Shown here piece by piece: positions 1-8,280 of a DNA stretch of 35,433 nt (its first letter is position 1; the number at the start of each line of letters is the position of its first letter). Origin of the DNA: Rhodobacteraceae bacterium HLUCCA12 (GTDB lineage: Bacteria; Pseudomonadota; Alphaproteobacteria; Rhodobacterales; Rhodobacteraceae). The stretch is taken from contig LJSV01000025.1 in the NCBI GenBank assembly GCA_001314715.1, positions 1-35,433 of the forward strand, written 5' to 3'. The position numbers were made by a program, and so were the translations under genes. Under the pieces are notes generated by a model. That model searched no databases and was not told where the DNA came from. It worked only from the letters and a program-made list of their open reading frames with translations.

Positions 1-40
1 GGGTGAATTCGGCGCAGCCGAAGAGGGGGCAGCGCCCCCT
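1..40 (+). repeat. Intergenic double stem-loop repeat, copy A (cut by window edge)
   Basis: Only the 3' part of the element is inside the window. It starts within the GGGGGTGAAT block. Stem 1 is TTCGGC (8-13) and GCCGAA (17-22) around a GCA loop. Stem 2 is GGGGGC (25-30) and GCCCCC (34-39). The same architecture recurs at 9024-9090, 14532-14596 and 26310-26378, always in this orientation. It lies upstream of the rhomboid gene. Confidence 0.8.
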
Positions 41-151
41 CACCCGCCGCGAAGCGGCACAAACGGAACCTGCAAAGCAGACAATCAGGTCACGTCAGCA
101 CAAACCCCCAACCATCGGTCGTCGATCGCTCTTGCGCCCGGATGCGGTCCC

Positions 152-172
152 TGTCATGGCAGCGCCATGACA
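152..172. promoter_or_regulatory. Perfect inverted repeat over the rhomboid start codon
   Basis: Arms TGTCATGGC (152-160) and GCCATGACA (164-172) are exact reverse complements around a 3-base spacer (AGC). The rhomboid ATG (167-169) lies in the right arm. In RNA it would form a 9-bp hairpin closing off the start codon; in DNA it could be a dimeric operator. No strong Shine-Dalgarno precedes the ATG. The symmetry is seen; either function is inference. Confidence 0.5.
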
Positions 173-826
173 CAGGATCATCGCCCCGTCGCGGGCGCCC
201 ACGCCCCGGTCGTGCTCTGGATCGCTGCCTTGTGCGCCTTGCCCGAGGCGATCTTCACGCTGGCCGAGACCCCGCTTCTGGGGCTCGAAGGCCTGCGCCG
301 CACGGCGATCGTGCACGGCGCCTTCTGGCCCGGTCTCCTGCGTGACTGGGGCGCGCTCTATCCCGGCCAGCAGGCGCTGATGTTCGTCAGCTATGCCTTC
401 CTGCACGGCGGTTTCCTGCATCTTCTGTTCAACATGCTGATGGTCCTGCATCTGGGCCGCGAGGCGGTGGCGCGGCTGGGGCAATGGGGCTTTGTGCTGC
501 TTTACCTGGTGACCGCGGCGGGCGGCGCGGCCGGGTTTGCGCTTCTGTCGGCCTCGCCCGGTCCGATGGTGGGGGCGTCGGGGGCGGTGTTCGGCCTCTT
601 CGGGGCCATGCAGTACTGGGACTTGCAGCGCCGGCGCGCCAGCCGCGCCTCGCTGGCGCCGTTCTGGCAGTTGATGGCGGGGCTGGTCTTGATGAATATC
701 GTGCTTCTGGTCATGCTCGGCGGCATGCTGGCCTGGCAGGCGCATCTGGGCGGCTATGTCGCGGGCTTCGGGATGGCCTGGTGGGTCACCCCCACGCCCC
801 GGCACCGTTTTCGCGGTTTCGGTTGA
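167..826 (+). CDS. Rhomboid family intramembrane serine protease
   Basis: This is a 219-residue polytopic membrane protein of the rhomboid family, which cleaves transmembrane segments of other proteins inside the inner membrane. The family core is visible. HGGFLHLLFNML at about 80-91 carries the oxyanion-side His85 and Asn89. GASG at 136-139 contains the catalytic Ser138, followed by the helix-packing GxxxG-like stretch. QAHLGGY at 191-197 contains the catalytic His193. About six hydrophobic segments are present, as in the minimal bacterial rhomboid fold. The first periplasmic loop (about 30-70) is long. The start ATG lies inside a perfect inverted repeat and lacks a good ribosome-binding site. 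It ends just before the ABC-transporter operon but is probably a separate unit. The substrate cannot be told. Confidence 0.93.
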   Translation: MTQDHRPVAGAHAPVVLWIAALCALPEAIFTLAETPLLGLEGLRRTAIVHGAFWPGLLRDWGALYPGQQALMFVSYAFLHGGFLHLLFNMLMVLHLGREAVARLGQWGFVLLYLVTAAGGAAGFALLSASPGPMVGASGAVFGLFGAMQYWDLQRRRASRASLAPFWQLMAGLVLMNIVLLVMLGGMLAWQAHLGGYVAGFGMAWWVTPTPRHRFRGFG

Positions 827-851
827 CAGAATCGGCAATCCGCCATTGCAT
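823..851 (+). promoter_or_regulatory. Candidate promoter of the ABC/glutamine-synthetase operon
   Basis: A consensus -35 box TTGACA (823-828) overlaps the rhomboid stop codon. It is followed after 17 bases by a poor -10, TTGCAT (846-851). The position, about 30 bases before the ATPase start, is right for an operon promoter, but the -10 matches consensus at only three positions. Confidence 0.35.
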
Positions 852-864
852 TCGGCGGTGTTTT
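840..864 (+). terminator. Possible weak terminator after the rhomboid gene
   Basis: CCGCC (840-844) pairs with GGCGG (854-858), followed by TGTTTT. The stem is only 5 bp and overlaps the candidate -10 of the next operon, so only one of the two calls may be real. Confidence 0.3.
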
Positions 865-883
865 GCGCACAGATGAACGAAAT

Positions 884-1714
884 ATGATCAAATCCAGTGG
901 ACCTCTCTTGACCGCATCCAGCCTTGCCGCCGCGCCTTCGACCGAACCGACGCCCGTGATTGCCGTTCGCGGGCTGCACAAGTCCTATGGCGAGCTTGAG
1001 GTTCTCAAGGGTGTCGATGTCACGGCCATGCCCGGCAAGGTAATCGCGCTGATCGGCTCGTCGGGATCGGGCAAATCGACCCTGTTGCGGTGCTGCAACC
1101 TGCTGGAGGACAGCCAGCAGGGCGAGATCGTGTTCGAGGGCGAGCCGGTGCGCTGGAAGGGCGAGGGGCTGGGCCGCCATCCGGCCGACCGCGCGCAGGT
1201 TGCGCGGATTCGCACCAACCTGTCGATGGTCTTTCAAAGCTTCAACCTGTGGTCGCACATGACGGTCTTGCAAAACGTCATGGAGGCGCCCCTGACCGTC
1301 CTGCGCCAGCCCCGCGCCGAGGTCGAGGCGCGCGCCCGCGCCCTTCTGGACAAGGTGGGCATCGGCGACAAAGCCGATGTCTACCCCGCGCAGATGTCGG
1401 GTGGACAGCAGCAGCGCGCCGCGATCGCGCGCGCGCTGTGCATGGAGCCGCGCGCGCTCTTGTTCGACGAACCCACATCGGCGCTCGATCCGGAACTTGA
1501 GCAGGAGGTGGTTCGCGTCATCAAGGCGCTGGCCGAAGAGGGGCGCACCATGCTGATCGTCACCCATGACATGCGGCTGGCGGCGGATGTGGCGGATCAC
1601 GTGATCTTTCTGCACCTGGGCCTGATCGAGGAACAGGGCCCGCCCGAAGCGCTGTTCGGCGCGCCGAAATCGACGCGCTTGCAACAGTTCCTGCGGGCAA
1701 CGCAACCGGCGTAA
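884..1714 (+). CDS. Polar amino acid ABC transporter, ATP-binding protein
   Basis: This ATPase subunit (276 residues) energises an amino-acid type importer of the HisP/GlnQ/ArtP class at the cytoplasmic face of the membrane. All nucleotide-binding motifs are intact: Walker A GSSGSGKST at 58-66, Q-loop in VFQSFNLW, signature MSGGQQQR at 171-178, Walker B ALLFDEP at 191-197 with catalytic Glu196, and switch His in IVTHD. I chose the ATG at 884; a TTG start at 863 in the same frame is possible but would only lengthen an already long, poorly conserved N-terminus of about 25 residues. It is the first gene of an operon running to 7700, followed after 45 bases by its binding protein and then two permeases. 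The substrate is not readable from this subunit. Confidence 0.93.
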   Translation: MIKSSGPLLTASSLAAAPSTEPTPVIAVRGLHKSYGELEVLKGVDVTAMPGKVIALIGSSGSGKSTLLRCCNLLEDSQQGEIVFEGEPVRWKGEGLGRHPADRAQVARIRTNLSMVFQSFNLWSHMTVLQNVMEAPLTVLRQPRAEVEARARALLDKVGIGDKADVYPAQMSGGQQQRAAIARALCMEPRALLFDEPTSALDPELEQEVVRVIKALAEEGRTMLIVTHDMRLAADVADHVIFLHLGLIEEQGPPEALFGAPKSTRLQQFLRATQPA

Positions 1715-1759
1715 GCGACGCCGCGACGAAGAAGAAACCTTGCAACAAGGGAGTTTCCC

Positions 1760-2503
1760 ATGAGAAATCAACTGATCGGCACCACCATTCTGGCCGTGCT
1801 TCTGGGCACGGGTCTGGCGCAGGCGCAGGACACTGTCCGCCTGGGCTCGGAGGGGGCCTATCCCCCGTACAACTTCATCAACGATTCCACGGGCGAGCTG
1901 GACGGGTTCGAGCGTGACCTGGGCGACGCGCTGTGCGAACGCGCCGAGGTGAGCTGCGAATGGGTGATCAACGACTGGGACACGATCATTCCCAACCTGG
2001 TCTCGGGCAATTATGACGCGATCATGGCCGGGATGAGCATCACCGAGGCGCGCGAGGAGGTGATCTCGTTCACGCAAAACTACCTGCTGCCCGAGCCTTC
2101 GGCCTATATCGCCCTGTCGGGCACCGATGCGGATGTGCTGGACGACGGCGTGATCGCCGCGCAATCGAACACCATCCAGGCCGGACACATCGCCGAGGGC
2201 GATGCCGACCTGCTGGAGTTCCCCACGCCCGACGAAACGATTTCCGCGTTGCGCAACGGCGAGGTTGACGCGGTGCTGGCCGACAAGGCCTTTCTGGTGC
2301 CCTATGTCGACGATTCGAACGGCGAGCTGGAATTCATCGGCGACGATGTCCTGATCGGCGGCGGCATTGGCATGGGCATCCGTCAAAGCGACGACGAACT
2401 GCGCGAGATGTTCGACGACGCCATCGACGAGATGAAGGCCGACGGCTCGCTGAACGACTTGATCACCGAATGGTTCGGCGAAGACTATCCGGTTTTCGAA
2501 TGA
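1760..2503 (+). CDS. Periplasmic amino-acid-type substrate-binding protein
   Basis: This is a 247-residue exported binding protein of the HisJ/ArtJ/GlnH family (SBP_bac_3). A signal peptide covers about residues 1-22, ending LAQA before QD. The mature protein opens with the family pattern VRLGSEGAYPPYNF, followed by GELDGFERDLGDALCERA, and has the second-lobe motif AAQSNTIQAGH. It is very acidic, especially the C-terminal third, which suits a high-salt or marine periplasm. The start is set by a good ribosome-binding site, GGGAG, eight bases before the ATG. It captures the ligand for the importer encoded around it. Given the glutamine-synthetase-like genes downstream, the ligand may be an amine-bearing amino acid or polyamine derivative, but this is inference. 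A strong hairpin follows the stop codon. Confidence 0.92.
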   Translation: MRNQLIGTTILAVLLGTGLAQAQDTVRLGSEGAYPPYNFINDSTGELDGFERDLGDALCERAEVSCEWVINDWDTIIPNLVSGNYDAIMAGMSITEAREEVISFTQNYLLPEPSAYIALSGTDADVLDDGVIAAQSNTIQAGHIAEGDADLLEFPTPDETISALRNGEVDAVLADKAFLVPYVDDSNGELEFIGDDVLIGGGIGMGIRQSDDELREMFDDAIDEMKADGSLNDLITEWFGEDYPVFE

Positions 2504-2511
2504 TGATCCGC

Positions 2512-2534
2512 GGGGGCGGCCCGGTGCCGCCCCC
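2512..2534 (+). other. Intercistronic hairpin after the binding-protein gene
   Basis: GGGGGCGGC (2512-2520) and GCCGCCCCC (2526-2534) form a perfect 9-bp stem with loop CCGGT, between the binding-protein stop and the first permease start. No T-run follows, so full termination is unlikely. In comparable operons such hairpins protect the upstream mRNA or attenuate read-through, giving more binding protein than permease; that role is inferred here. Confidence 0.65.
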
Positions 2535-2560
2535 TGCCCCTGCGCGCACCGCGTGATCCC

Positions 2561-3442
2561 GTGTTTTCCTTTTGCACAGACCCTTCTGTCCTGCCGGATT
2601 GGCAGTGGTTCGCCTGCTATCTGACCAGCGCGACCCATCTGAGCTTTTTTCGCGCCTTCGGCGTGGTGATGCTGCTGCTGGCGGTGACGGCGCCGGCGGC
2701 GCTGGCCATGGGCATGGCGGGCGCGCTGGCGCTGCGATCGCGGATCATGCCGCTGTCGGCCCTGGGCCGCGCCTATGTCAATATCGTGCGCGGCGTTCCC
2801 GATATCGTCTTTTTCCTGTTCGTGCCCATCGCCCTGGGCCAGGGCATCGAATGGACCCTGCACCAGATCAACTGCCCTGACTGGGATCAGCCGATCCGGC
2901 AGGGCAATGATTTCATCGTCTGCGCCGAGGCCCGCATGCCGCCCGGCGATGCCAGCGCCTGGGCGCGCAATGCCTATGGCTTCGGCATGGCGGTGATCGC
3001 CTTTGCGCTGGTCTTCGGCGCCTTTGTGGCCAACACGCTGCACGGGGCCATGCGGGCCGTGCCGCAGGCCCAGATCGAAACCGCCGAGTCCTTCGGCATG
3101 ACCGCGCGCCAGGCGTTCCGGCGTATCGTCCTGCCGCAGATGTGGATCTTTGCGCTGCCCGGCCTGTCGAACATCTGGCAGATCCTGATCAAGGCGACAC
3201 CGCTTCTGTTCCTGCTGGGCATTCAGGACGTGGTCTATTGGGCGCGCGAACTCGGCGGGCAGAAGACCTCGCTCTATACCTATCCGCACCCGGACTGGCG
3301 GGTCTGGTATTTCCTGGCATTGTTGGTCTTTTACCTGTTTCTGACTTGGATCAGCGAGCGGGGGTTCGGCTGGCTGACGCTGCGGCTGTCGCGGGGTCAG
3401 GCCACCGCCCAGGGTGAGCGCATGCGCAAGGGGGCCGCATGA
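2561..3442 (+). CDS. Amino acid ABC transporter, permease 1 (HisQ/ArtQ-like)
   Basis: This is a 293-residue inner-membrane permease of the BPD_transp_1 family, one half of the heterodimeric channel. The EAA-type coupling loop is visible as IETAESFGMTARQAFRRIVLPQM at about 178-200, which docks on the ATPase. Hydrophobic segments lie at about 35-57, 70-95, 140-165, 195-220 and 255-278. An insertion at about 105-135 containing three cysteines lies on the outer side. The start is a GTG with no obvious Shine-Dalgarno, so translation may be weak, consistent with the hairpin just before it. It overlaps the second permease by four bases (ATGA), so the two are probably translationally coupled. Substrate unknown. 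Confidence 0.9.
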   Translation: MFSFCTDPSVLPDWQWFACYLTSATHLSFFRAFGVVMLLLAVTAPAALAMGMAGALALRSRIMPLSALGRAYVNIVRGVPDIVFFLFVPIALGQGIEWTLHQINCPDWDQPIRQGNDFIVCAEARMPPGDASAWARNAYGFGMAVIAFALVFGAFVANTLHGAMRAVPQAQIETAESFGMTARQAFRRIVLPQMWIFALPGLSNIWQILIKATPLLFLLGIQDVVYWARELGGQKTSLYTYPHPDWRVWYFLALLVFYLFLTWISERGFGWLTLRLSRGQATAQGERMRKGAA

Positions 3443-4290
3443 GAAGCTGCGCCGAAAGCTTTGCGGCCTATGTGCTGCGCCCGCTGGGGCGCGACTGGGG
3501 CGAGCGGCTGTTGCCGCGCGGGCTTGACATCACGCTGTGCGACCAGGTGTTCCTGATCGGGGGCGGCCTGCTGTGGAACATCTATTTCGCAGCCCTCGCC
3601 ATTGCCTTTGGCTTCGTGCTGGCCACCGGCGTCGCGCTGGCGCGGTTCAGCGCGCATGGCTGGCTGTGGCGCCCGGCGGCGGCGTTCATCTTCACCTTTC
3701 GCGGATCGCCCCTGTTCATCCAGTTCTTCTTTTTCTATTCGGCCTTCGTCCTGCTGCCGCGTTCGGGCGTCGAAATCCCGCTGGGCGTCACGACGCTGAC
3801 AATGGACACATCGGCGCTGACCACGGCACAGGTCGGCGGGCTTCTGGTGCTGATCCTGAACACCACCGCCTATTCAGCCGAATTGTTCCTGGGCGCGCTG
3901 CGCACCGTGCCCAAGGGCGATCTCGAGGCGGCCGATGCCTATGGCATGGCCGGGTTCACGCGCTTTCGCCGCATCGTCTGGCCGCACATGCTGCGCCTTG
4001 CCTGGCCCAGCTATACCAACGAGGCGATCTTTCTGACCCATTCCACGACGCTGGTGTTCCTGTCGGCCTTTCCCGCGCAACAGCAATCGGGCGAGGCTTT
4101 CTATTACGCACGCTATTTCGTCGATCAGACCTTCAACCCCTTCATCGCCTATCCGATCGTCGCGGCCTATTTCGTGCTGCTGACCCTGGCGATCATCGGC
4201 CTTTTCGGCCTCGTCAATCAGCGGCTCAACCGGCACCTGCCGCGCCCGCAACGCGCGCGCATCCGGTTCCGGCCGCAATATCTGAGGTGA
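3439..4290 (+). CDS. Amino acid ABC transporter, permease 2 (HisM/ArtM-like)
   Basis: The second permease subunit (283 residues) has the BPD_transp_1 fold. The family motif RGSPLFIQFFFFY at about 91-103 and the coupling loop DLEAADAYGMAGFTRFRRIVWPHM at about 156-179 are clear. The N-terminal 40 residues are hydrophilic and probably cytoplasmic before the first membrane helix. It begins with a four-base ATGA overlap with the previous permease and ends three bases before the first glutamine-synthetase-like gene, so transport and metabolism genes are tightly linked in one transcript. It pairs with the product of 2561-3442 to form the channel. Confidence 0.9.
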   Translation: MRSCAESFAAYVLRPLGRDWGERLLPRGLDITLCDQVFLIGGGLLWNIYFAALAIAFGFVLATGVALARFSAHGWLWRPAAAFIFTFRGSPLFIQFFFFYSAFVLLPRSGVEIPLGVTTLTMDTSALTTAQVGGLLVLILNTTAYSAELFLGALRTVPKGDLEAADAYGMAGFTRFRRIVWPHMLRLAWPSYTNEAIFLTHSTTLVFLSAFPAQQQSGEAFYYARYFVDQTFNPFIAYPIVAAYFVLLTLAIIGLFGLVNQRLNRHLPRPQRARIRFRPQYLR

Positions 4291-4293
4291 TTC

Positions 4294-5628
4294 ATGCGTG
4301 ACTGGCTTCGCCATCACCCCGACGTCAAGACGATCCGCGTTGCCGCCGCCGACCTGAACGGGCAGGCGCGCGGCAAGCGCATTCCCGTGCGCTTTGCCGA
4401 CAAGCTGGTGCGCGAAGGCACGCGCTTTCCCTATTCGGTGCTCAACCTCGACATCTGGGGCGAGGACATCGAGAACAGCCCCCTGGTCTTTGAATCCGGC
4501 GATGCGGATGGCGTTCTCAAACCCACCGAGCGCGGCTTTCTGCCGATGCCCTGGCTGGACGCGCCGACCGCGCTGCTGCCGATCTGGATGTTCCATGAAG
4601 ACGGCACCCCGTTCGAGGGCGACCCCCGCCATGCGCTGGCACGCGTGCTGGAAAAATTTCAGGCCCGCGGCCTCTATCCGGTTTGCGCGACCGAGCTGGA
4701 ATTCTACCTGATCGACGATTCGGGGCGCGAGCTGCGCGTGCCGCCCTCGCCGCGCTCGGGCAAGCGCCGCCCCGGCGCCGATACGCTGGCGCTGCGCGCG
4801 CTGGATGCGTTCGACCGGTTCTTTACCGATCTTTATGACGCCTGCGAGGTCATGGATATCGACGCCGACACCGCCAGTTCCGAAGCCGGGATCGGGCAGT
4901 TCGAAATCAATCTGCTGCATTCGTCCGATGTGCTCAAGGTCGCCGACGACACCTGGTTGTTCAAGATGCTGGTCCGGGGGCTGGCGCGGCGGCACGGCTT
5001 TGCCGCAAGCTTCATGGCCAAGCCCTATGACAACTGGCCGGGGAACGGCATGCATATGCATTTCTCGCTGACCGATGCCGACGGGCGCAACCTGTTCGAC
5101 GACGGCGGCCCGCGCGGCACCGATCTGTTGCGAAACGCGGTCGCCGGCTGCCTGAAGGGAATGCCCGGCTCGACCCTGCTTCTGGCCCCGCATGCCAACA
5201 GCTATGACCGGCTGGTGCCCGGTGCACATGCACCGACCGGCATCTGCTGGGCCTATGAAAACCGCACCGCGGCGCTGCGCATTCCATCGGGCAGCCCACG
5301 CGCGCGCCGGATCGAACACCGGGTGGCGGGCGGCGACATCAATCCCTATCTGATGATGGCGGGGGTGCTGGGTTCGGCCCTGATCGGCATCGAGGACGCG
5401 CTGTCCCCGCCCGAACCGATCACCGGCAATGCCTATGACCTCGATCTTCCGCAACTGCCCGCAACATGGCAGGATGCGGTCGACACGTTCGAGAAAAGCC
5501 CCGAGATGGCGCGCATCTTCGCGCCGCAACTGATCGACAACCTGGTGCGCACCAAGCGCCAGGAAATTCATTACATGGCCGAGCTGTCCGAAGAAGAGGC
5601 GCTCGACCTGTACCTGGACACGGTGTGA
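4294..5628 (+). CDS. Glutamine synthetase family protein (gamma-glutamyl amine ligase-like), paralogue 1
   Basis: A 444-residue ATP-dependent ligase of the glutamine synthetase fold. The family joins the gamma-carboxyl of glutamate to ammonia or, in the PuuA branch, to an amine such as putrescine. The beta-grasp N-domain is followed by the catalytic core. Metal and substrate residues appear in ATELEFYL (about 131-138), GIGQFEINLLH (about 199-209), GNGMHMHFS (about 250-258) and ENRTAALRIP (about 320-329). The adenylylation-site loop of housekeeping GlnA is absent, and the gene is not near glnB, so it is unlikely to be the main ammonia-assimilating enzyme. The start has a good ribosome-binding site (GAGGTGA) three bases after the permease stop. 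With the amidotransferase and second paralogue downstream, a gamma-glutamylation pathway for an imported amine is likely. The true acceptor is unknown. Confidence 0.88.
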   Translation: MRDWLRHHPDVKTIRVAAADLNGQARGKRIPVRFADKLVREGTRFPYSVLNLDIWGEDIENSPLVFESGDADGVLKPTERGFLPMPWLDAPTALLPIWMFHEDGTPFEGDPRHALARVLEKFQARGLYPVCATELEFYLIDDSGRELRVPPSPRSGKRRPGADTLALRALDAFDRFFTDLYDACEVMDIDADTASSEAGIGQFEINLLHSSDVLKVADDTWLFKMLVRGLARRHGFAASFMAKPYDNWPGNGMHMHFSLTDADGRNLFDDGGPRGTDLLRNAVAGCLKGMPGSTLLLAPHANSYDRLVPGAHAPTGICWAYENRTAALRIPSGSPRARRIEHRVAGGDINPYLMMAGVLGSALIGIEDALSPPEPITGNAYDLDLPQLPATWQDAVDTFEKSPEMARIFAPQLIDNLVRTKRQEIHYMAELSEEEALDLYLDTV

Positions 5629-5637
5629 AGAGACCCC

Positions 5638-6315
5638 ATGCTGATCGGCATCCTGCAAACCGGCTATGCCCCCGACGCCCTGCGCGACAAGGGCGACTAT
5701 CCCGACATGTTCGCCCGCCTTCTGGCCGGGCACGGTTTTCGCTTTCGCACCTATCGCGTGGTGGACATGGAATTTCCCGAAAGCCCGCGCGACTGCGACG
5801 GCTGGCTGATCACCGGCTCGCGCCACGGCGCGTATGAGGATCTGCCCTTCGTCAAGCCGCTGGAACAGTTCATCCGCGACGCCTTCGCGGCCCATGTGCC
5901 GGTTGCGGGCATCTGTTTCGGCCACCAGATCATGGCCCAGGCCCTTGGCGGCACGGTCGAGAAATTCCCGGACGGGTGGTCGGCGGGGCCGACCGAATAC
6001 GATTTCGACGGCGAGACCCTGACCATGAATGCCTGGCACCAGGACCAGGTCGTCACCCCGCCACCCGACGCGCACATCATCGCCAGCAGCCCGTTTTGCC
6101 GCTACGCCGGTTTCGCCTATGATGATCGCGGCCTGTCGGTTCAGGCGCATCCGGAATTCGAGGATGGCTTCGTCGCCGGGCTGATCGACACGCGCGGGCG
6201 CGGCGTCGTGCCCGATGCGGTGCTTGATGCCGCGCGCACACGCCTCGGCACCGCGCTTGACAGCGACCGGATCGCCGATCGCATCGCGGCCTTTTTCAAG
6301 CAGGCCCGCCCGTGA
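5638..6315 (+). CDS. Class I glutamine amidotransferase-like protein
   Basis: A 225-residue stand-alone protein of the class I glutamine amidotransferase fold (GMP-synthase GATase type). The catalytic triad is complete: nucleophile Cys93 in GICFGHQ, with His171 and Glu173 in AHPEFE. Such free-standing domains hydrolyse gamma-glutamyl bonds or move ammonia. In polyamine degradation the hydrolase PuuD, a different peptidase C26 branch, frees GABA from gamma-glutamyl-GABA. Lying nine bases after one gamma-glutamyl ligase gene and just before another, this protein is a good candidate for removing the glutamyl group at the end of the same route. That assignment is inference from context; sequence alone supports only the fold and an intact active site. 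Confidence 0.85.
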   Translation: MLIGILQTGYAPDALRDKGDYPDMFARLLAGHGFRFRTYRVVDMEFPESPRDCDGWLITGSRHGAYEDLPFVKPLEQFIRDAFAAHVPVAGICFGHQIMAQALGGTVEKFPDGWSAGPTEYDFDGETLTMNAWHQDQVVTPPPDAHIIASSPFCRYAGFAYDDRGLSVQAHPEFEDGFVAGLIDTRGRGVVPDAVLDAARTRLGTALDSDRIADRIAAFFKQARP

Positions 6316-6344
6316 CGGGTCCGCACCGATCGAAGGATCACCCC

Positions 6345-7700
6345 ATGTCCGACTGGATCAGCCTGTTACCCGACGCCGCCCGCGACTATATCGCCGGGCG
6401 CAGGCCCGATGAGGTCGAATGCATCGTGCCCGACCTTGCCGGCGTTGCGCGCGGAAAGGCCATGCCGGCCTCGAAATTCGCCCGCCAGGAAAAGTTCTAC
6501 CTGCCGGATTCGATTTTCCTGCAAACCATTACCGGTGACTGGGCCGAACGCCCCGGCAACAGTTTCACCGAACCCGACATGATCCTGCGCCCCGATTTTT
6601 CAACGGCCACCGCCGCGCCCTGGACAGCGGACATCACCTTGCAGGTGATCCACGATGTCCTGGACCAGCAGGGCAACCTGGTACCGGTCGCGCCGCGCAA
6701 CGTGCTCAAACGCATGATGGATCTCTACCGCGCCGAGGGCTGGAAACCGGTGATCGCCCCCGAGATGGAATTCTATCTCGTCGCGCCCAATGTCGACCCG
6801 GCCAATCCGATCCAGCCGCCGATGGGCCGCACCGGCCGCCCCGCGGCCGGGCGCCAGGCCTATTCGATGTCCGCGGTCGATGAATACGGCCCCGTCATCG
6901 ACGACATCTACGACTTCGCCGAGGCCCAGGGAATGGAGATCGACGGCATCCTTCAGGAAGGCGGTGCCGGCCAGATCGAGATCAACCTCAACCACGGCGA
7001 TCCGGTCGCACTGGCCGACGAGGTGTTCTATTTCAAGCGCCTGATCCGCGAGGCGGCGCTGCGCCACAAGATCTTCGCCACCTTCATGGCCAAGCCGATC
7101 GAGGGCGAACCGGGTTCGGCGATGCATATCCACCATTCCGTCGTCGATGCCGAAACCGGGCAGAACGTCTTTTCCGACAGCAAGGGCCGGTCGACGCCGC
7201 TGTTCACGCATTTCATCGGCGGTTTGCAGAAATACCTGCCCGCCGTGATCGCGATCCTTGCGCCCTATGTGAACAGCTATCGCCGCTATGTCCCGGATTT
7301 CGCCGCGCCGATCAACTTGGAATGGGGCCGCGACAACCGCACCACCGGCATCCGGGTGCCGGTCTCGAGCGCGGCCTCGCGCCGGGTCGAGAACCGCCTC
7401 GCGGGGATGGATTGCAACCCCTATCTGGGCATCGCCGCCAGCCTGGCCTGCGGCTATCTGGGCATGAAGGAAAAGCTGGAACCGCGTCCGCAATACAAGG
7501 GCGACGCCTATCTGGCCGAGGATGAGTTGCCCTTCACCCTGGGCGATGCGCTTGATCTGTTCGAAGAGTGCGAGCCCGTGCGCATGGTCCTGGGGCCCGA
7601 GTTCTGCGAGGTCTACGAATCCGTCAAGCGCATGGAATACAAGGAATTTCTACAGGTCATCAGCCCCTGGGAACGCCAGCACCTGTTGCTGAACGTGTAG
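6345..7700 (+). CDS. Glutamine synthetase family protein (gamma-glutamyl amine ligase-like), paralogue 2
   Basis: The second glutamine-synthetase-fold ligase of the operon, 451 residues from the ATG at 6345, chosen because an AAGGA box sits about seven bases upstream; an in-frame GTG at 6312 would overlap the previous gene. Motifs include APEMEFYLV (about 138-146), [19 protein letters not shown] and [11 protein letters not shown]. Its N-terminus, with the region [17 protein letters not shown], resembles the PuuA-type gamma-glutamylputrescine synthetase branch more than GlnA. It differs strongly from paralogue 1, so the pair is not a recent duplication and probably acts on different acceptors or forms hetero-oligomers. 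It is the last gene of the operon; the next gene is convergent and starts its stop codon 38 bases away. Confidence 0.88.
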   Translation: MSDWISLLPDAARDYIAGRRPDEVECIVPDLAGVARGKAMPASKFARQEKFYLPDSIFLQTITGDWAERPGNSFTEPDMILRPDFSTATAAPWTADITLQVIHDVLDQQGNLVPVAPRNVLKRMMDLYRAEGWKPVIAPEMEFYLVAPNVDPANPIQPPMGRTGRPAAGRQAYSMSAVDEYGPVIDDIYDFAEAQGMEIDGILQEGGAGQIEINLNHGDPVALADEVFYFKRLIREAALRHKIFATFMAKPIEGEPGSAMHIHHSVVDAETGQNVFSDSKGRSTPLFTHFIGGLQKYLPAVIAILAPYVNSYRRYVPDFAAPINLEWGRDNRTTGIRVPVSSAASRRVENRLAGMDCNPYLGIAASLACGYLGMKEKLEPRPQYKGDAYLAEDELPFTLGDALDLFEECEPVRMVLGPEFCEVYESVKRMEYKEFLQVISPWERQHLLLNV

Positions 7701-7737
7701 GCGGGCACGACGCGGCGGCCGGCGGCGGCGCCTTCGC

Positions 7738-8127
7738 TCAGCGCGCGCGCGTCCAGATCGCGTCGCGGCAAAAGACCAGCACGCAGCCCGAAACCGTCAG
7801 CCGCTCGCCTTCCATCTGCATACGCGCGTTGTAGGTCTGATCGCGGTCCGGTGCCCAGACGCGGCCGTTGCGATAGCGCCCGTTGCCGTCGGGTTCCATG
7901 TCCCAGATGATCCGACGCCCGACATTGGGGGACGACATCGCCTGCCCGTTGCCGTCGAACGCCTCGATCAGGGTGCCGCAGACGCGGTCCTCGCAGGCCA
8001 CGATCTCGACAATTCCGGTATTGCCGTTGTCGTCGGGCGCGGTGCGCCAATGGCCCAGAACCGGCTCCGCCAGCGCCGGCAGCGCCAGTGCCACGGCGGC
8101 CGCTGCAGTCAGGATCAGTCGTTTCAT
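7738..8127 (-). CDS. DUF2147 domain exported protein
   Basis: A 129-residue small exported protein. The signal peptide is about residues 1-20 ([20 protein letters not shown]), and the mature part begins EPVLGHWRT. The mature chain is a DUF2147-type beta-rich domain with the pattern GHWRT..D.......IVEI..C...VCGTLI, and [16 protein letters not shown] in the middle. Four cysteines could form two disulfides in the periplasm. The start is set by a strong GGGAGGAA ribosome-binding site. No enzymatic activity is known for the family. It lies divergent from hisA, a neighbour arrangement that I recall from other Rhodobacteraceae, but a link to histidine synthesis is not indicated. Confidence 0.85.
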   Translation of the reverse strand: MKRLILTAAAAVALALPALAEPVLGHWRTAPDDNGNTGIVEIVACEDRVCGTLIEAFDGNGQAMSSPNVGRRIIWDMEPDGNGRYRNGRVWAPDRDQTYNARMQMEGERLTVSGCVLVFCRDAIWTRAR

Positions 8128-8280
8128 GCTTCGTTCCTCCCACCCGCGACATTCGGGCGCGCGCGCGATTCGCGCAACTGTTTCCGTCACGTCAGAGCCC
8201 GGCACCGGCTACAAGCGCGCGCGCCAATTGCATTCGCCCCCGCATGGCGCTATGGGGCCGCAAGCAGACAGGAGCGCGCG

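Noticed and set aside
95-3289. A 1064-codon open frame on the minus strand across the rhomboid and ABC genes
   Set aside because: It is antisense to four well-recognised genes, and its product is Arg/His/Gln-rich low-complexity sequence. Very GC-rich DNA has few stop codons, so long false frames are expected.
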